A DNA stretch of 64,000 bases, taken from the NCBI RefSeq assembly GCF_019711685.1, contig NZ_JAIGYQ010000012.1:1-64000 (forward strand), written 5' to 3'. A program made the translations under genes and the position numbers. Positions 39,244-49,846 of this stretch are shown piece after piece. Under the pieces are notes generated by a model. The model was not told the origin of the DNA and ran no database searches. It worked only from the letters and a program-made list of their open reading frames with translations. This DNA is from Helicobacter turcicus (GTDB lineage: Bacteria; Campylobacterota; Campylobacteria; Campylobacterales; Helicobacteraceae). Within the stretch, counting starts at the first letter, position 1. The number at the start of each line of letters is the position of its first letter.

Positions 39244-39786
39244 GTGGATGTTATTATCTCTAAGGTAAGTAAGGGAATCTTTGCAATTTTGCCTTTTTTG
39301 CTGTTATTTTGGATTTTTTCATTCGTGTATGGTTTTTGTGCAAAAATTTTTTATTCCGTGTTTGGAATCACAAATGCAAACCTATTTATCACGCTTTTAA
39401 TCTTTGTTTTAAGTCTCGCATTGCTCTATTATATCGGGCATTTGGTGGATAAAAATAAAGAAGTGCTACTTATTAAGGTTACAGAGATTATCATCGGCAG
39501 GATTCCACTAGTTAAGAGCATTTATTCTGGTATTAAAGAGGTATTAAATATTTTTTCTGGCAAAAATAAAGATGGCTATTTGGGTGTGGCGTATGTAGAT
39601 GTAGGGGATATTGAGCTTGTGGGCTTTATCACAAAAGAAGAAGAAAATATGTTATGGGTCTTTGTGCCAACCACTCCAAACCCTACTTCAGGCTTTGTGC
39701 TAAGGATTTCAAAAGAGAAAGTTAGAATCTCGGATTTAACGGTGAGTGAAGGCTTTAAGAAAATCATCTCTTTGGGCGTGAAATAA
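39244..39786 (+). CDS. DUF502 membrane protein
   Basis: 180 residues, GTG start eight bases after AAGGA. Two membrane helices (about 10-30 and 48-66) are followed by the DUF502 signature IPLVKSIYSGIKEVLNIF and FVPTTPNPTSGFVLRI. The family is widespread and conserved, with no proven biochemical function; some work links it to outer-envelope or light responses. It is followed by mqnP after eight bases. Confidence 0.9.
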   Translation: MDVIISKVSKGIFAILPFLLLFWIFSFVYGFCAKIFYSVFGITNANLFITLLIFVLSLALLYYIGHLVDKNKEVLLIKVTEIIIGRIPLVKSIYSGIKEVLNIFSGKNKDGYLGVAYVDVGDIELVGFITKEEENMLWVFVPTTPNPTSGFVLRISKEKVRISDLTVSEGFKKIISLGVK

Positions 39787-39794
39787 GGAAGTTT

Positions 39795-40652
39795 ATGCAG
39801 TTTTTACAAAAAGTTAGGGATTTTAGAGAGCTTGTGATGTTTGAGCATAGTATTTTTTCTATGCCTTTTATTTTTATTGCGATGATTACCGCAACTCAAG
39901 GGTGGTTTGGTTTTAAACTCTTGCTTTTTGGCGTGATTGCGAGTATAAGTGCTAGGAATTTTGCAATGGCGTTTAATCGCTTTGTTGATAGAAAATTTGA
40001 TGGCACAAATCCACGCACAAAGGGTCGCCCAAGTGTAGATGGTAGAATCTCGCCAAAGGCAATGCTGCTTTTTATCGTTGTTAATGCGCTAATATTCATT
40101 GCAATGGCATATGCGATTAATCCTTTGTGTTTTTATCTCTCATTTCCGATACTAATCATTTTGGCAAGCTATTCGCTAATGAAGCGCTTTTCAAGTGCTG
40201 CACATTTAGTGCTTGGACTATCTTTAGGACTTGCACCTATTGCTGGAGTGGTGGCAGTTAGTGGGGAGATTCCGCTGTGGAGTGTGTATTTATGTATAGG
40301 CGTGTCATTTTGGGTAGCGGGATTTGATTTACTTTATGCTTTACAGGATATTGAACATGACAAGAAGGAAGGATTGTATTCTGTTCCAAGTGTTTTCGGT
40401 GTGCAAAAAACACTTTGGATTTCGCGCATTTTTCACACATTAACGCTTATCTTTTGGGCATTATTTGTAAAAGAGGCAAATTTTGGGCTTTGGATGTGGA
40501 TAGGGTTTGTTGTGGCAGTGGCGGCGCTGTGTTTTGAGCAGTATTTAGTCTCTAAGCATTTTCGTAATATTCCGCGCGCATTTTTTACAATCAATGGCTA
40601 TTTAGGAATCGCATTTTTGGGATTTTGTATTGTAGATTTGATTGACAAATAG
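39795..40652 (+). CDS. mqnP: UbiA-family prenyltransferase of the futalosine menaquinone pathway
   Basis: 285 residues, about eight membrane helices. Two Asp-rich motifs bind the prenyl-pyrophosphate Mg: NRFVDRKFDGTNPRTKGRP and DLLYALQDIEHDKKEGLYS. Campylobacterota make menaquinone by the futalosine route, so this is MqnP (prenylation of the naphthoate ring) rather than UbiA or MenA. The naming rests on that pathway knowledge. Confidence 0.9.
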   Translation: MQFLQKVRDFRELVMFEHSIFSMPFIFIAMITATQGWFGFKLLLFGVIASISARNFAMAFNRFVDRKFDGTNPRTKGRPSVDGRISPKAMLLFIVVNALIFIAMAYAINPLCFYLSFPILIILASYSLMKRFSSAAHLVLGLSLGLAPIAGVVAVSGEIPLWSVYLCIGVSFWVAGFDLLYALQDIEHDKKEGLYSVPSVFGVQKTLWISRIFHTLTLIFWALFVKEANFGLWMWIGFVVAVAALCFEQYLVSKHFRNIPRAFFTINGYLGIAFLGFCIVDLIDK

Positions 40653-40664
40653 ATTGGAGAATAG

Positions 40665-41207
40665 ATGGAAAATTTTACAAAAAGCCGTTTAATTAAAACG
40701 CTCTTGAATATTGAATACGAAGTGGTGCATAACAATGCAGAAGCTTTTGCGCAAGAGTTTAATAAACTCACACAAAGTGATGAAGATCCAATTGGTGAAT
40801 GGCTGCGTCTAACGCGCGCTAAAAAGGGAAATTTAGAATCGGATAATGTGGTGATTTTAGAATTGCTTGTGGAGATTTATAGAAAAATTGAATCCCTTGA
40901 AGCACGTATTAGTGGAGAAACAAAGAATTATGTGGAGCTGAAAAACAAGGGAAGCGTCGGCACGATTGGACATAGTTGTTTTGCCCTTACAGATTCCAAA
41001 CTTTCAGAAAACACGCTTTATTATGGTAGAATAGAGCTTCCGACTTTTCCTACGCGCATTGTTCCTGTGTATTTTATATACCATTCAGGGCTTGCATGGA
41101 TTGAGCGCATTCATGGACGTGATGAGGCAGAATGGGATGGTTATGTCGCAAGTAAGGAGCGTGCGTTAATCCGCTCAATTAGGAATAAAAAGGTAGAAAA
41201 TGGGTAA
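40665..41207 (+). CDS. Conserved protein, unknown (PilZ-like tail possible)
   Basis: 180 residues, soluble. Not recognised. The N-terminal half is helical; the C-terminal half has beta-type sequence (ENTLYYGRIELPTFPTRIVPVYF) and ends EWDGYVASKERALIRSIR, a shape reminiscent of some PilZ-related tails, but RxxxR and DxSxxG motifs for c-di-GMP are absent. It is linked to the next gene by an eight-base overlap. Confidence 0.65.
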   Translation: MENFTKSRLIKTLLNIEYEVVHNNAEAFAQEFNKLTQSDEDPIGEWLRLTRAKKGNLESDNVVILELLVEIYRKIESLEARISGETKNYVELKNKGSVGTIGHSCFALTDSKLSENTLYYGRIELPTFPTRIVPVYFIYHSGLAWIERIHGRDEAEWDGYVASKERALIRSIRNKKVENG

Positions 41208-41760
41208 TGAGATGAATATTGTGCTTTGGGGCGGGGTTGGAGTCGCAGTTGCCTTTATCTTATTAATTGTGTATTTGTATCTAAAAGAAAGTGAAAGTAA
41301 TAGGCGCACAAGACGTTATGAGAAATCTATTGAAGAACTAAACAAAGAAGCGTATCGCTTACAAAAGCGTATAAAAGAGCAAGAAAGTGAGCTTGAACGT
41401 TTTAAGGTTAGCATTAAAGCACAGATTTATCAAGATACACGTTTAGAGATGAAAAACTTGCTAGATACAAATTTAAATGCACAAGTCGCGCCTTTGCGTA
41501 ACGATATGGAATCTCTAAAATCCCAATGGCAAGAAACTAAGAGTGTTTTAGAGAATGTTGGACATTTGGAGAATAAAATTTTTGCACTTGAAGATAGAGT
41601 TAAAGAATTTGCCTACACACCCACAAGCTCCACGAATATTGATGAAGGACGGATTATTTCTATGTTTAAAGATGGTTGGAGTGTGGATTCTATTGCAAAA
41701 GAGTTGCGTATTGGCAAGGGTGAAGTGGAATTTACCTTAAAATTTGCAAATCTAAGCTAG
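41200..41760 (+). CDS. Membrane-anchored coiled-coil protein with C-terminal helix-turn-helix (DUF6115-like)
   Basis: 186 residues. One N-terminal helix (residues 7-26) anchors it, then a charged coiled coil (about 35-135), and a last 40-residue segment DGWSVDSIAKELRIGKGEVEFTLKF that looks like a sigma-factor or resolvase-type helix-turn-helix. A membrane-tethered DNA- or protein-contact device is possible. A second ATG at 41212 could be the start. It is four bases from the thrB open frame. Confidence 0.7.
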   Translation: MGNEMNIVLWGGVGVAVAFILLIVYLYLKESESNRRTRRYEKSIEELNKEAYRLQKRIKEQESELERFKVSIKAQIYQDTRLEMKNLLDTNLNAQVAPLRNDMESLKSQWQETKSVLENVGHLENKIFALEDRVKEFAYTPTSSTNIDEGRIISMFKDGWSVDSIAKELRIGKGEVEFTLKFANLS

Positions 41761-41769
41761 GGAGTGGTA

Positions 41770-42693
41770 ATGGAATTTCGTGTTCCGGCAACAAGTGCTA
41801 ATCTGGGTCCGGGCTTTGATAGTTTGGGCTTAGCTCTTAGTCTTTATAATCGTTTTAGTTTAAAACCCTCTAAAATTACTTCCATCCAAATTCGTGGCGA
41901 GGGTTCTGGGAATCCGAAATTACGCGTGGATAATGTGTTTGTTAGAATTTTTAATGAGCAACTTAAAAAGCTAACGGGTTCTGTGATTCCTTTTAAATTT
42001 GTATTTGATAATGAGATTCCAATTTCTAGGGGTTTAGGGAGCAGTTCAGCAGTGATTATTGGTGCGATTTCTGCGGCATTTAAAGTTGCACAAGCGCCTT
42101 TTGATAAACAAAAGATTCTAAACTTTGCTTTGCGTTATGAGTCCCATCCAGATAATATCACACCCGCGTGTATGGGGGGATTTAACGTCTGTATGTTAGC
42201 AAATCGTGATAAAGAAGTGCGCTTTATCAATCAATCTTTGCCAGATAGTATTGCTGCTGTGGTTGTGATTCCTAATCAATCAACCTCCACGCATCTCTCA
42301 CGCAAAACGCTCCCTAAGCGCTACTTCCAAAAGGATGCTGTGTTTAATCTCTCTCATGCAAGCTTACTTTCAAGTGCATTTATCACAGGACGTTTTGAGT
42401 TATTGCGCGAAGCAAGTCAGGATAGATTCCATCAATTTTATAGAATGAAACAAATTCCATTACTTTTTGAAATCCAACGCACTGCCTTGCAAAATGGCGC
42501 ATTAATGAGCACACTCTCAGGCAGTGGTTCAAGTTTTTTTAGTCTATGCTATAAAGATGACACAAAGCACTTATTTTATGCGCTCAGCCAGAAGTTTTCA
42601 AAACTAAGAGTTTTAAGCTTGGAGTTTGATAACAATGGCGTGTTGTTTGAAGATGAAAGTCTAGAACATTTTGGTGATGAATTTAAGTTCTAG
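41770..42693 (+). CDS. thrB: Homoserine kinase
   Basis: 307 residues from the ATG behind AGGGAG. GHMP kinase: VPATSANLGPGFDSLGLAL at the N-terminus, the P-loop-like ISRGLGSSSAVIIGA, and MSTLSGSGSSFFSL near the C-terminus. It phosphorylates homoserine towards threonine. It starts the block thrB-ylxR-infB-rbfA-rimP, known from H. pylori and C. jejuni. Confidence 0.96.
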   Translation: MEFRVPATSANLGPGFDSLGLALSLYNRFSLKPSKITSIQIRGEGSGNPKLRVDNVFVRIFNEQLKKLTGSVIPFKFVFDNEIPISRGLGSSSAVIIGAISAAFKVAQAPFDKQKILNFALRYESHPDNITPACMGGFNVCMLANRDKEVRFINQSLPDSIAAVVVIPNQSTSTHLSRKTLPKRYFQKDAVFNLSHASLLSSAFITGRFELLREASQDRFHQFYRMKQIPLLFEIQRTALQNGALMSTLSGSGSSFFSLCYKDDTKHLFYALSQKFSKLRVLSLEFDNNGVLFEDESLEHFGDEFKF

Positions 42694-42712
42694 TTTGCTA
42701 TAATGAGAGTTT

Positions 42713-42958
42713 ATGCATAGTCCGGTTAGAATGTGCGTTGTGTGTAGGGGGAGATTTCCGCAAGAGTCTTTACTGCGTTTGCAATATCAGGATTCTAAAT
42801 TGCAAGTATTTGTGGGCTTTGGTAGGAGCTTTTATGTCTGTCAAAACTGCCAAAATGCGCCAAAATTAAGCGAACACATCACAAAAGTTTGTAGATTGGA
42901 TAAAAAGCACAAAGAAACGATTAAATCCGCATTAAAGGAGATTTTTTTATATGGATAA
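42713..42958 (+). CDS. ylxR: YlxR (DUF448) family small RNA-binding protein
   Basis: 81 residues. The signature RMCVVCRGRFPQESLLRL, a GRSFYVC turn and late K-rich helix are diagnostic. YlxR sits between nusA and infB in many bacteria and binds RNA or nucleoid factors. Overlap with infB is eight bases. Confidence 0.88.
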   Translation: MHSPVRMCVVCRGRFPQESLLRLQYQDSKLQVFVGFGRSFYVCQNCQNAPKLSEHITKVCRLDKKHKETIKSALKEIFLYG

Positions 42959-45698
42959 AATCCGTATTAGTCAAATTGCTAAAGAGTTAAGTAAAACAAG
43001 CAAAGAAGTCTTGCAAAAGGCAGAAGAATTGGGCTTTGGGGTGAAAACTGCTTCAAGTGCTGTTACTGCCACAGAAGCTGATGTTCTTTATAACTACATT
43101 TTATTAGGGGTCAATCCAAACGCAGGCAAAGAAAGTGTTCCAAAAGCAAAGGCTACCAAGTCTAAAATTACGGAATCTAAAGTTACAGATTCTAAAAAAA
43201 GCGCAAAAGAGAGTGTGAAAACTAGTGTTAAGGCAACAAAGTCTAGTGTAAAGAGTGAAGCTAAAAGTAGCATAAAAGATGAAAAAGAGACTCAAAAAAC
43301 TAAAATTACAACGTCAAAAACTACTAAATCCCCAAAGGATTCGGCACAAGAGAGTAAAGTAGCACTTAGTGCTAAAAAAGAAACTACTCTAAAAGTTGAG
43401 CAAGAGCCTTTAAAAGAGGTTAGTGAAAATCTTGCAGAAAACCCTAAAAACACAAGCATTAGCACACAGGACAATCTAGCAATTAAGCGCACAGGTTTAA
43501 GGATTGTCAAAAAGCGTGATTTTAAGGATACAAATACAAAAGAAGAGAGCGTAAGAGAATCCCAAAGAGAAGAGCATAAGGAATCTCCGCGCACATTGCA
43601 GGATTTGCTAGGAAGTTTAGAAGAGAACCACACACAACCAAAGAAAAAGAAAAAAGAAAAATCAAGCTTACAAAGCAGTAAGAATCTTGGACAACAAAAA
43701 ATAGATTTAATGGATAATCGTGAGTTTCAAAGTATGCATGATGATGAAGAAGATGGAATCATTTTGTTTGATTTAAGTGTGCAAGATGAACGTGATATAG
43801 ATGAAGAAGAAAATGAGCGCAAGGCAACAACTGAGCGTATTAAAGTGCAACGTCATAATCCTTTTATGGAGCGGGGTAGCACAAGACGTTCTAGCCGTAA
43901 AAAAGCACCAAAAATCCAAAAAACACAAGAAGTAGTAAGTGGTTTAGTTAAGATTCCAGAAGAAATTAGAGCTTATGAGTTTGCAGAGAAGATTGGTAGA
44001 AGCACAGGAGAAGTGATTAAGGTGCTTTTTGGTCTTGGAATGATGATTACTAAAAATGACTTTTTGGAAAAAGATGCTATTGAAATTTTAGCAGAGGAAT
44101 TTGGTGTGCAAATAGAGTTACTAAACACTGCTGATGAGTTAGATTACACACAACTTCATGATAATGAGGATAAAGAAGAACATTTAATTGTACGTGCGCC
44201 GGTTGTTACGATTATGGGGCATGTTGATCATGGTAAGACTTCCTTGCTAGACTATATTAGAAATACAAAAATTGCTTCTGGTGAAGCTGGGGGAATCACT
44301 CAGCATATCGGTGCTTATACGATTAGTAAAAATGGCAGAGAGATTACATTTATTGATACACCCGGACATGAAGCCTTTAGTGAGATGCGTGCAAGAGGAG
44401 CATCTGTAACTGATATAGCCATTATCGTTATTGCTGCAGATGATGGTGTGAAGCCACAAACTATTGAAGCTCTAAACCATGCAAAAGCAGCAAATGCACC
44501 AATTATTATTGCAGTAAATAAGATTGATAAACCTGATGCAAACCCAGATAAATTAAAAGCAGAAGCCGCAGAGCTAGGTTTTACACCGCTAGAGTGGGGA
44601 GGGGAATATGAGTTTGTGCATATTTCTGCAAAAACAGGTGAGGGGATTGATGATTTATTAGAAACGATTTTATTGCAATCGGAGATTTTGGATTTAAAGG
44701 CAAATCCAAATCGTCCTGCGCGCGCTGTTGTGATTGAAAGCAGTTTAGAGAGAGGTAAAGGACCAGTGGCGACATTAATCGTTCAAAATGGAACGTTAAA
44801 GGTTGGTGATAGTATCATTGCTGATACTGCTTTTGGGCGTGTGAGAGCTATTAATGATGATTTAGGACGTTCAATTGTTTCTATTGCGCCCTCCGGTGTT
44901 GGCGTAATCACGGGATTAAACGAAGTGCCATTAGCTGGTTCTGTGCTTTTAGCGGTGGAAAATGACACAATTGCTAGGGATTACGCACAAAAACGTGTAG
45001 CACATTTGCGACAAAAAGAGCTTTCACACTCTACAAAAGTTTCTTTTGATGAACTAAGCTCAATGGTGGCTTTGGGGCAGTTGAAAAGCTTGCCAGTTAT
45101 TATTAAAGCGGATACACAAGGAAGCCTAGAGGCAATCCGTGGAAGCTTAGAAAAACTTCAAAATGAAGAGGTAAAAGTGAATATTATTCACAAGGGCGTT
45201 GGGGGTATTACAGAGAGTGATGTTACTCTTGCTGGAGCTAGCACAAATTGTGTGATTTTGGGCTTTAATGTTCGTCCAACAGGTAGTGTTAAAAATAAGG
45301 CAAAAGAACTTGGAATTGAGATTAAAACTTATTCCATTATTTATTCTTTGTTAGATGATATTAAAGCCTTACTTGGTGGGCTTCTCTCGCCTGTTATGGA
45401 GGAAGAAAACACAGGACAAGCTGAAGTTAGAGAAACATTTAGTATTGCAAAAGTTGGCACAGTTGCTGGATGTTTTGTAACAGAGGGAACAATTCAGCGC
45501 GGAATCAAAGTGCGCCTAATCCGTAATGGTGTGGTAATTCATACAGGAAATATTGCTTCGCTAAAACGTTTCAAAGATGACACAAGAGAAGTTGCAAAAG
45601 GTTTTGAGTGTGGGATTATGCTAGAGGATTATAATGATATTCAAGTGGGTGATGTGTTTGAGACTTACAAAGAAGTGGAAAAACAAAGGATACTTTAA
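42951..45698 (+). CDS. infB: Translation initiation factor IF-2
   Basis: 915 residues. N-terminal IF2N helical domain (1-45), a long K/S/T/E-rich disordered stretch (about 60-300), a second IF2N module near 340-390, then the GTPase with GHVDHGKT at 423-430, DTPGHEAF, and NKIDKPDAN, followed by domains II, III and the fMet-tRNA-binding end. It brings initiator tRNA to the ribosome. It overlaps rbfA by one base. Confidence 0.98.
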   Translation: MDKIRISQIAKELSKTSKEVLQKAEELGFGVKTASSAVTATEADVLYNYILLGVNPNAGKESVPKAKATKSKITESKVTDSKKSAKESVKTSVKATKSSVKSEAKSSIKDEKETQKTKITTSKTTKSPKDSAQESKVALSAKKETTLKVEQEPLKEVSENLAENPKNTSISTQDNLAIKRTGLRIVKKRDFKDTNTKEESVRESQREEHKESPRTLQDLLGSLEENHTQPKKKKKEKSSLQSSKNLGQQKIDLMDNREFQSMHDDEEDGIILFDLSVQDERDIDEEENERKATTERIKVQRHNPFMERGSTRRSSRKKAPKIQKTQEVVSGLVKIPEEIRAYEFAEKIGRSTGEVIKVLFGLGMMITKNDFLEKDAIEILAEEFGVQIELLNTADELDYTQLHDNEDKEEHLIVRAPVVTIMGHVDHGKTSLLDYIRNTKIASGEAGGITQHIGAYTISKNGREITFIDTPGHEAFSEMRARGASVTDIAIIVIAADDGVKPQTIEALNHAKAANAPIIIAVNKIDKPDANPDKLKAEAAELGFTPLEWGGEYEFVHISAKTGEGIDDLLETILLQSEILDLKANPNRPARAVVIESSLERGKGPVATLIVQNGTLKVGDSIIADTAFGRVRAINDDLGRSIVSIAPSGVGVITGLNEVPLAGSVLLAVENDTIARDYAQKRVAHLRQKELSHSTKVSFDELSSMVALGQLKSLPVIIKADTQGSLEAIRGSLEKLQNEEVKVNIIHKGVGGITESDVTLAGASTNCVILGFNVRPTGSVKNKAKELGIEIKTYSIIYSLLDDIKALLGGLLSPVMEEENTGQAEVRETFSIAKVGTVAGCFVTEGTIQRGIKVRLIRNGVVIHTGNIASLKRFKDDTREVAKGFECGIMLEDYNDIQVGDVFETYKEVEKQRIL

Positions 45699-46066
45699 TG
45701 CAAGATGTGAAGTTAGCGCGCACACAATCGCTTCTTAAAGAGATTCTACCTAGCGCACTAGCAAATTTGAGTGATACACGTCTAAATGCACTAAATGTTG
45801 TAGATGTGCGTTGCTCACGTGGTAAATACTCTGCAGAGGTGTTTTTAAGTATGCCTTTTGCAAACGATAAAGAAAAAGCTGAGATTTTAAAACAACTCAA
45901 AAAAGCACACAGCTTAATTAAAGAATTTTGCTTAGAAGAGACAGGTTGGTTTCGTTGTCCAGATTTTAAATTTTTCTTTGATGGAAGTTTGGAGAGAGAA
46001 AATCGCTTGGATAGAATCTTTGAAATTTTGCAAAAAGAGCGTGAGAACAAAGAAAAGGAATCGTAG
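45698..46066 (+). CDS. rbfA: Ribosome-binding factor A
   Basis: 122 residues, KH-type fold with VVDVRCSRGKYSAEVFLSM. It assists 30S maturation. It begins within the infB stop (TAATG), and its tail is K/E-rich. The next gene begins one base after its stop. Confidence 0.92.
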   Translation: MQDVKLARTQSLLKEILPSALANLSDTRLNALNVVDVRCSRGKYSAEVFLSMPFANDKEKAEILKQLKKAHSLIKEFCLEETGWFRCPDFKFFFDGSLERENRLDRIFEILQKERENKEKES

Positions 46067-46067
46067 A

Positions 46068-46532
46068 ATGACACTTTCTCCAAGCCTAGAAGAAAAGATT
46101 AAAATCCTAGTGGAAAGTCTAGGCTTTGGGCTTTATGATATTTTAAGCCTTAAAGAAAATGAGAACCAAATTTTGAGAATTTGTATTACAAAGCAAGATA
46201 CAAGTAACGTGGAGTCCCAAAAAGTTAGCCTTGATGATTGTCAAGAAGTAAGTCTTGCACTTTCTCCCTTGCTTGATGTGGAAATGCCAGATTTTGAGAA
46301 ATATTATCTAGAGGTTAGCTCACCGGGGATTGAACGTGTTTTAAAAACGTTTGAGCATTATAAGGGTGCGATTAACGAGCTTGTGAAAATTAAAACATTT
46401 CAAGAAATTGAGGGTAAGAAGGAGTTTAAAGGCAGACTAGTAAGTGTAGATGAAAGTGTCCTTGTGTTAGGAAATGACGTAAAGATTCCGCTAAATGCGA
46501 TAAAAAAAGCACAAACTTATTTTAAGTGGTAG
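46068..46532 (+). CDS. rimP: Ribosome maturation factor RimP
   Basis: 154 residues from the ATG one base after the rbfA stop. Family pattern VSLDDCQEVSLALSPLLDVE and YYLEVSSPGIERVLKTFEHYK. It aids 30S assembly. An open extension to 45978 in the same frame reads over rbfA and is rejected. Confidence 0.93.
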   Translation: MTLSPSLEEKIKILVESLGFGLYDILSLKENENQILRICITKQDTSNVESQKVSLDDCQEVSLALSPLLDVEMPDFEKYYLEVSSPGIERVLKTFEHYKGAINELVKIKTFQEIEGKKEFKGRLVSVDESVLVLGNDVKIPLNAIKKAQTYFKW

Positions 46533-46540
46533 CTAGAGCG

Positions 46541-47617
46541 ATGATAACACACGCATTTTATTTGGATTTATGTTTGGAATGTGCGTGGAGAGAGCAGCTA
46601 AAAACACTGCCAAATCCAGCTGTTGCTGCCCTTGTGTTAGATAAAAATGGTGCAATTGTAAGCCTAGAATCACATAAAGAATGTGGTAAGCCCCACGCAG
46701 AAATTTTAGCACTACAAAGTGCTTATGCTTCTTTAAGTGGTGATAGAACAATTCTCTTTTTGCAAGATTCTGAAGCAATCCATGATTATCTTTTGAAAAA
46801 TGCGATTCCCTATTTCAAAGATACAACGCTTTATGTAACTTTGGAGCCTTGTGGTAGCGGAAAAAGAGGAAAAACGCCATCGTGTGCGGCATTATTAAGA
46901 GCTCTAAAACCAAAATGTGTGGTAATCGGTACGCAAGATTACAACAAAAGCGCAAAAGGTGGTGCAGAAGAGCTTTTGGATTCTGGAATTGCAGTAATTA
47001 AGGCATGGCAAGAGGAATCTTTGCAGGAGTGCTGTAAGAGAGCGAATGCTCTTTTGTTGCCCTTTCAAGCTTTGCAAACAAAAGGGAAGTTTATGCTTTT
47101 TAAATACGCAAGTAGGCTTGATGGTAGTATTAATGGTGGGCAAATTAGTGGAGATGAGGCGCGAAGTTTAATGCACGATTATCGCACAAAGGCAGATGTG
47201 CTACTCATCTCTGGAGAGAGTGTGCGCGTGGATAATCCACGTCTTGATTCGCGCTTTGCGACTTTAGCGCAAAAGAATCCCAATGTTGCGATTTTGACAC
47301 GTCAAGAAGACTTTCCAAAAATAGCGCCTTTATTTGCAGTTCCAAATAGGAGTGTAAAAATTTTGCATACGTTAGAGCAAGTAAAATCTTTATGTGGCTT
47401 TGTCTTTTGTGAAGGAGGTGTTGGATTTTTTAACACGTTACAAGATTCCATTGATTTGGTGCTTGTGATTTTAAGTCCAAATTTCAAAAAAGATTCCACA
47501 CTTACAATGTCGCTAAATGCAAGCTTTAATTTACTCCATAGTATGCAAATTGCTAATGATATTTTTTTGTGGCTTATGCCAAAATCTAAAAACTGCGTTT
47601 TAGATTCTAATTTTTAG
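46541..47617 (+). CDS. ribD: Riboflavin biosynthesis deaminase/reductase RibD
   Basis: 358 residues from the ATG at 46541; a GTG at 46526 in the rimP end is less likely. N-terminal deaminase domain with zinc motif KPHAEILALQ and LEPCGSGKRGKTPSCAALL; C-terminal reductase domain with FKYASRLDGSINGGQ and VLLISGESVRVDNPRLDSR. It does steps two and three of riboflavin synthesis. The reductase end is shorter than in E. coli, as in H. pylori. Confidence 0.93.
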   Translation: MITHAFYLDLCLECAWREQLKTLPNPAVAALVLDKNGAIVSLESHKECGKPHAEILALQSAYASLSGDRTILFLQDSEAIHDYLLKNAIPYFKDTTLYVTLEPCGSGKRGKTPSCAALLRALKPKCVVIGTQDYNKSAKGGAEELLDSGIAVIKAWQEESLQECCKRANALLLPFQALQTKGKFMLFKYASRLDGSINGGQISGDEARSLMHDYRTKADVLLISGESVRVDNPRLDSRFATLAQKNPNVAILTRQEDFPKIAPLFAVPNRSVKILHTLEQVKSLCGFVFCEGGVGFFNTLQDSIDLVLVILSPNFKKDSTLTMSLNASFNLLHSMQIANDIFLWLMPKSKNCVLDSNF

Positions 47618-47859
47618 AATCGTATTTTAGGATTCCACTTTTAGTGCAAATAAAATCAGTTTATTTTAGTTGCATTGTGAAAATAGAGTAATTTTGTGGA
47701 TCATTATAATTTAATATGTTACAAAAAGTAATTATTTCTTAATTATGTTACTAAAATATACAATATATAATTTATTCTCCTAAAAAATCTACTTACTATA
47801 TACTTATTTATAGGATTTTTGTAACAATAGAATAAATTACAATTTGTAAGGAGTATTTA

Positions 47860-48204
47860 ATGAGAGAACATTTGGATTATCAACAATCCATTCAAGAGTT
47901 TAAGGGATTTGTTTCATTTAGAAGCAAAGTAGCATTATGGTTATCTGCTGTCGTGTTGCTTTGCTATTATGTTTTTGTGCTTAGCATTGGGCTTTTTCCT
48001 GATATTTTAGGATACCGCTTAGGACCTAGTTCAATCACACTTGGGATTATGTTTGGTATCTTTTTGATTGTATTGTGCATTACGGTTACTGGGCTTTATA
48101 CATTTTTTGCAAATCAGTATTTTGATAAGCGACAAGATGAGATTTTACAAGATTTAGAACAAAGTGGAGCATTGGAGGATTTGAAAAATGGTAAAAAATA
48201 TTAG
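47860..48204 (+). CDS. DUF485 (YjcH-like) inner membrane protein
   Basis: 114 residues with two membrane helices and the DUF485 hallmark [21 protein letters not shown] before helix 1. It is the small companion of ActP-type acetate symporters. It has AAGGAG before its start and overlaps actP by 17 bases. The 240-base leader (47618-47859) is very AT-rich with several TATAAT-like boxes (for example 47706, 47766) and repeated GTTAC words; no single promoter can be chosen. Confidence 0.88.
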   Translation: MREHLDYQQSIQEFKGFVSFRSKVALWLSAVVLLCYYVFVLSIGLFPDILGYRLGPSSITLGIMFGIFLIVLCITVTGLYTFFANQYFDKRQDEILQDLEQSGALEDLKNGKKY

Positions 48205-49846
48205 AATAATTTTTGGCATATTGCTTGGTGTAAGCTTCGCAAATGCGGCAGGTTTTGATGTAGAAAATGTAGCACAAAGTGCATTTAATCCTATTGCAGT
48301 AACAATGTTTGTGGTTTTTGTGCTTGGCACACTTTTAATTACTTATTACTCTAATAAAAAGAGTCAAAGTGCGAGTGGATTTTATACAGCAGGGGGAAAT
48401 ATTACAGGAATGCAAAATGGGACAGCAATTGCTGGGGATTTTATGAGTGCGGCAAGCTTTCTTGGAATCACTGCCTTAGTTTTTACAAATGGTTTTGATG
48501 GCTTGATTTATTCCATTGGATTTTTAGCAGGTTGGCCTATTATTTTATTTTTAATTGCTGAAAAATTTAGAAATCTTGGCAAATTCACTTTTGCAGATAT
48601 TACTGCATATCGCTTAAACGCGAAGCCTATTCGTGTGATTTCGGCAGTTTCGGCATTAAGCGTGATTGTTTTTTATCTCATTGCGCAAATGGTGGGAGCT
48701 GGACAACTAATTCAGCTTTTATTTGGGCTTCCTTACACGGTGGCTGTTGTGCTTGTTGGAATCTTAATGATTTGCTATGTTGTTTTTGGTGGAATGCACG
48801 CAACAACTTGGGTGCAGATTATAAAAGCGATTTTATTGCTTGGTGGCGCAACTTTTATGGCGATTATGATTTTGTATTTAACAAAGTTTGATTTGAGCTA
48901 TTATTTTGCCCAAGCAGTGGAAAATCATCCAAAAGGAGAAGCAATTATGCTTCCAGGAGGATTCTTGCCTGATAGTGTCTCTGCTCTATCTTTAGGACTT
49001 GCGTTAATGTTTGGAACAGCAGGCTTACCACACATTTTAATGCGTTTCTTTACCGTTAAGGATGCAAAAGAGGCTAGAAAATCTGTATTTTATGCAACAG
49101 GATTAATTGGATATTTTTATATTCTGACTTTCATTATTGGTTTTGGAGCAATTGCTTTATTACTTGGAAATCCGCAATTTACAAACGCTGATGGGAGCTT
49201 TAATGGTATTCCTAACATGGTGGCAATTACACTTGCACAAGCCATTGGCGGGGATTATTTTTTAGGTTTTATCTCCGCGGTTGCTTTTGCTACGATTTTG
49301 GCAGTCGTTGCTGGACTTGCAATTTCTGGGGCTGGAGCAATTTCACACGACTTATTTGTGAATGTTTGTAAAGATGGACAATGCGATCCAAGACTTGAGA
49401 TGAGAGTAACAAAAATTGCCACAATTGGAATTGGAATTTTTGCGATTGTCTTAGGGATTGTGTTTGAAAATCAAAATGTTGCTTTTACAGTTGGGCTTGC
49501 TTTTGCTATTGCCGCAAGTGTGAATTTTCCGATTTTGTTTTTAAGCATTTATTGGAAAGGTCTTACAACAAAAGGTGCATTTTGGGGTGGATTGATTGGA
49601 ATTGTGACAGTTGTTACAATGGTACTTTTAAGTCCAAGTATTTGGGTAAAAAGCTTTGGTTTTGCAGAAGCAATTTTTCCTTATGATCATCCAGCACTTT
49701 TTTCTATGCCATTAACCTTTGTGCTTATTTATCTTATCTCAAAGTTAGATAATAGTGAGCGCGCTAAGATTGATAGAGCAGGATTTGATGCGCAAGATTT
49801 TCGCGCACAAAGTGGTGTAGGGATTAGTGAAGCAGTGGCGCATTAA
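48188..49846 (+). CDS. actP: Acetate/short-chain monocarboxylate Na+ symporter, ActP type
   Basis: 552 residues, sodium:solute symporter family. A signal-like first helix and about 13 membrane helices. Family motifs: [29 protein letters not shown] (Na+ site helix), [15 protein letters not shown] and [15 protein letters not shown]. The DUF485 partner upstream fixes the ActP assignment, though lactate or propionate use is possible. Confidence 0.9.
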   Translation: MVKNIRIIFGILLGVSFANAAGFDVENVAQSAFNPIAVTMFVVFVLGTLLITYYSNKKSQSASGFYTAGGNITGMQNGTAIAGDFMSAASFLGITALVFTNGFDGLIYSIGFLAGWPIILFLIAEKFRNLGKFTFADITAYRLNAKPIRVISAVSALSVIVFYLIAQMVGAGQLIQLLFGLPYTVAVVLVGILMICYVVFGGMHATTWVQIIKAILLLGGATFMAIMILYLTKFDLSYYFAQAVENHPKGEAIMLPGGFLPDSVSALSLGLALMFGTAGLPHILMRFFTVKDAKEARKSVFYATGLIGYFYILTFIIGFGAIALLLGNPQFTNADGSFNGIPNMVAITLAQAIGGDYFLGFISAVAFATILAVVAGLAISGAGAISHDLFVNVCKDGQCDPRLEMRVTKIATIGIGIFAIVLGIVFENQNVAFTVGLAFAIAASVNFPILFLSIYWKGLTTKGAFWGGLIGIVTVVTMVLLSPSIWVKSFGFAEAIFPYDHPALFSMPLTFVLIYLISKLDNSERAKIDRAGFDAQDFRAQSGVGISEAVAH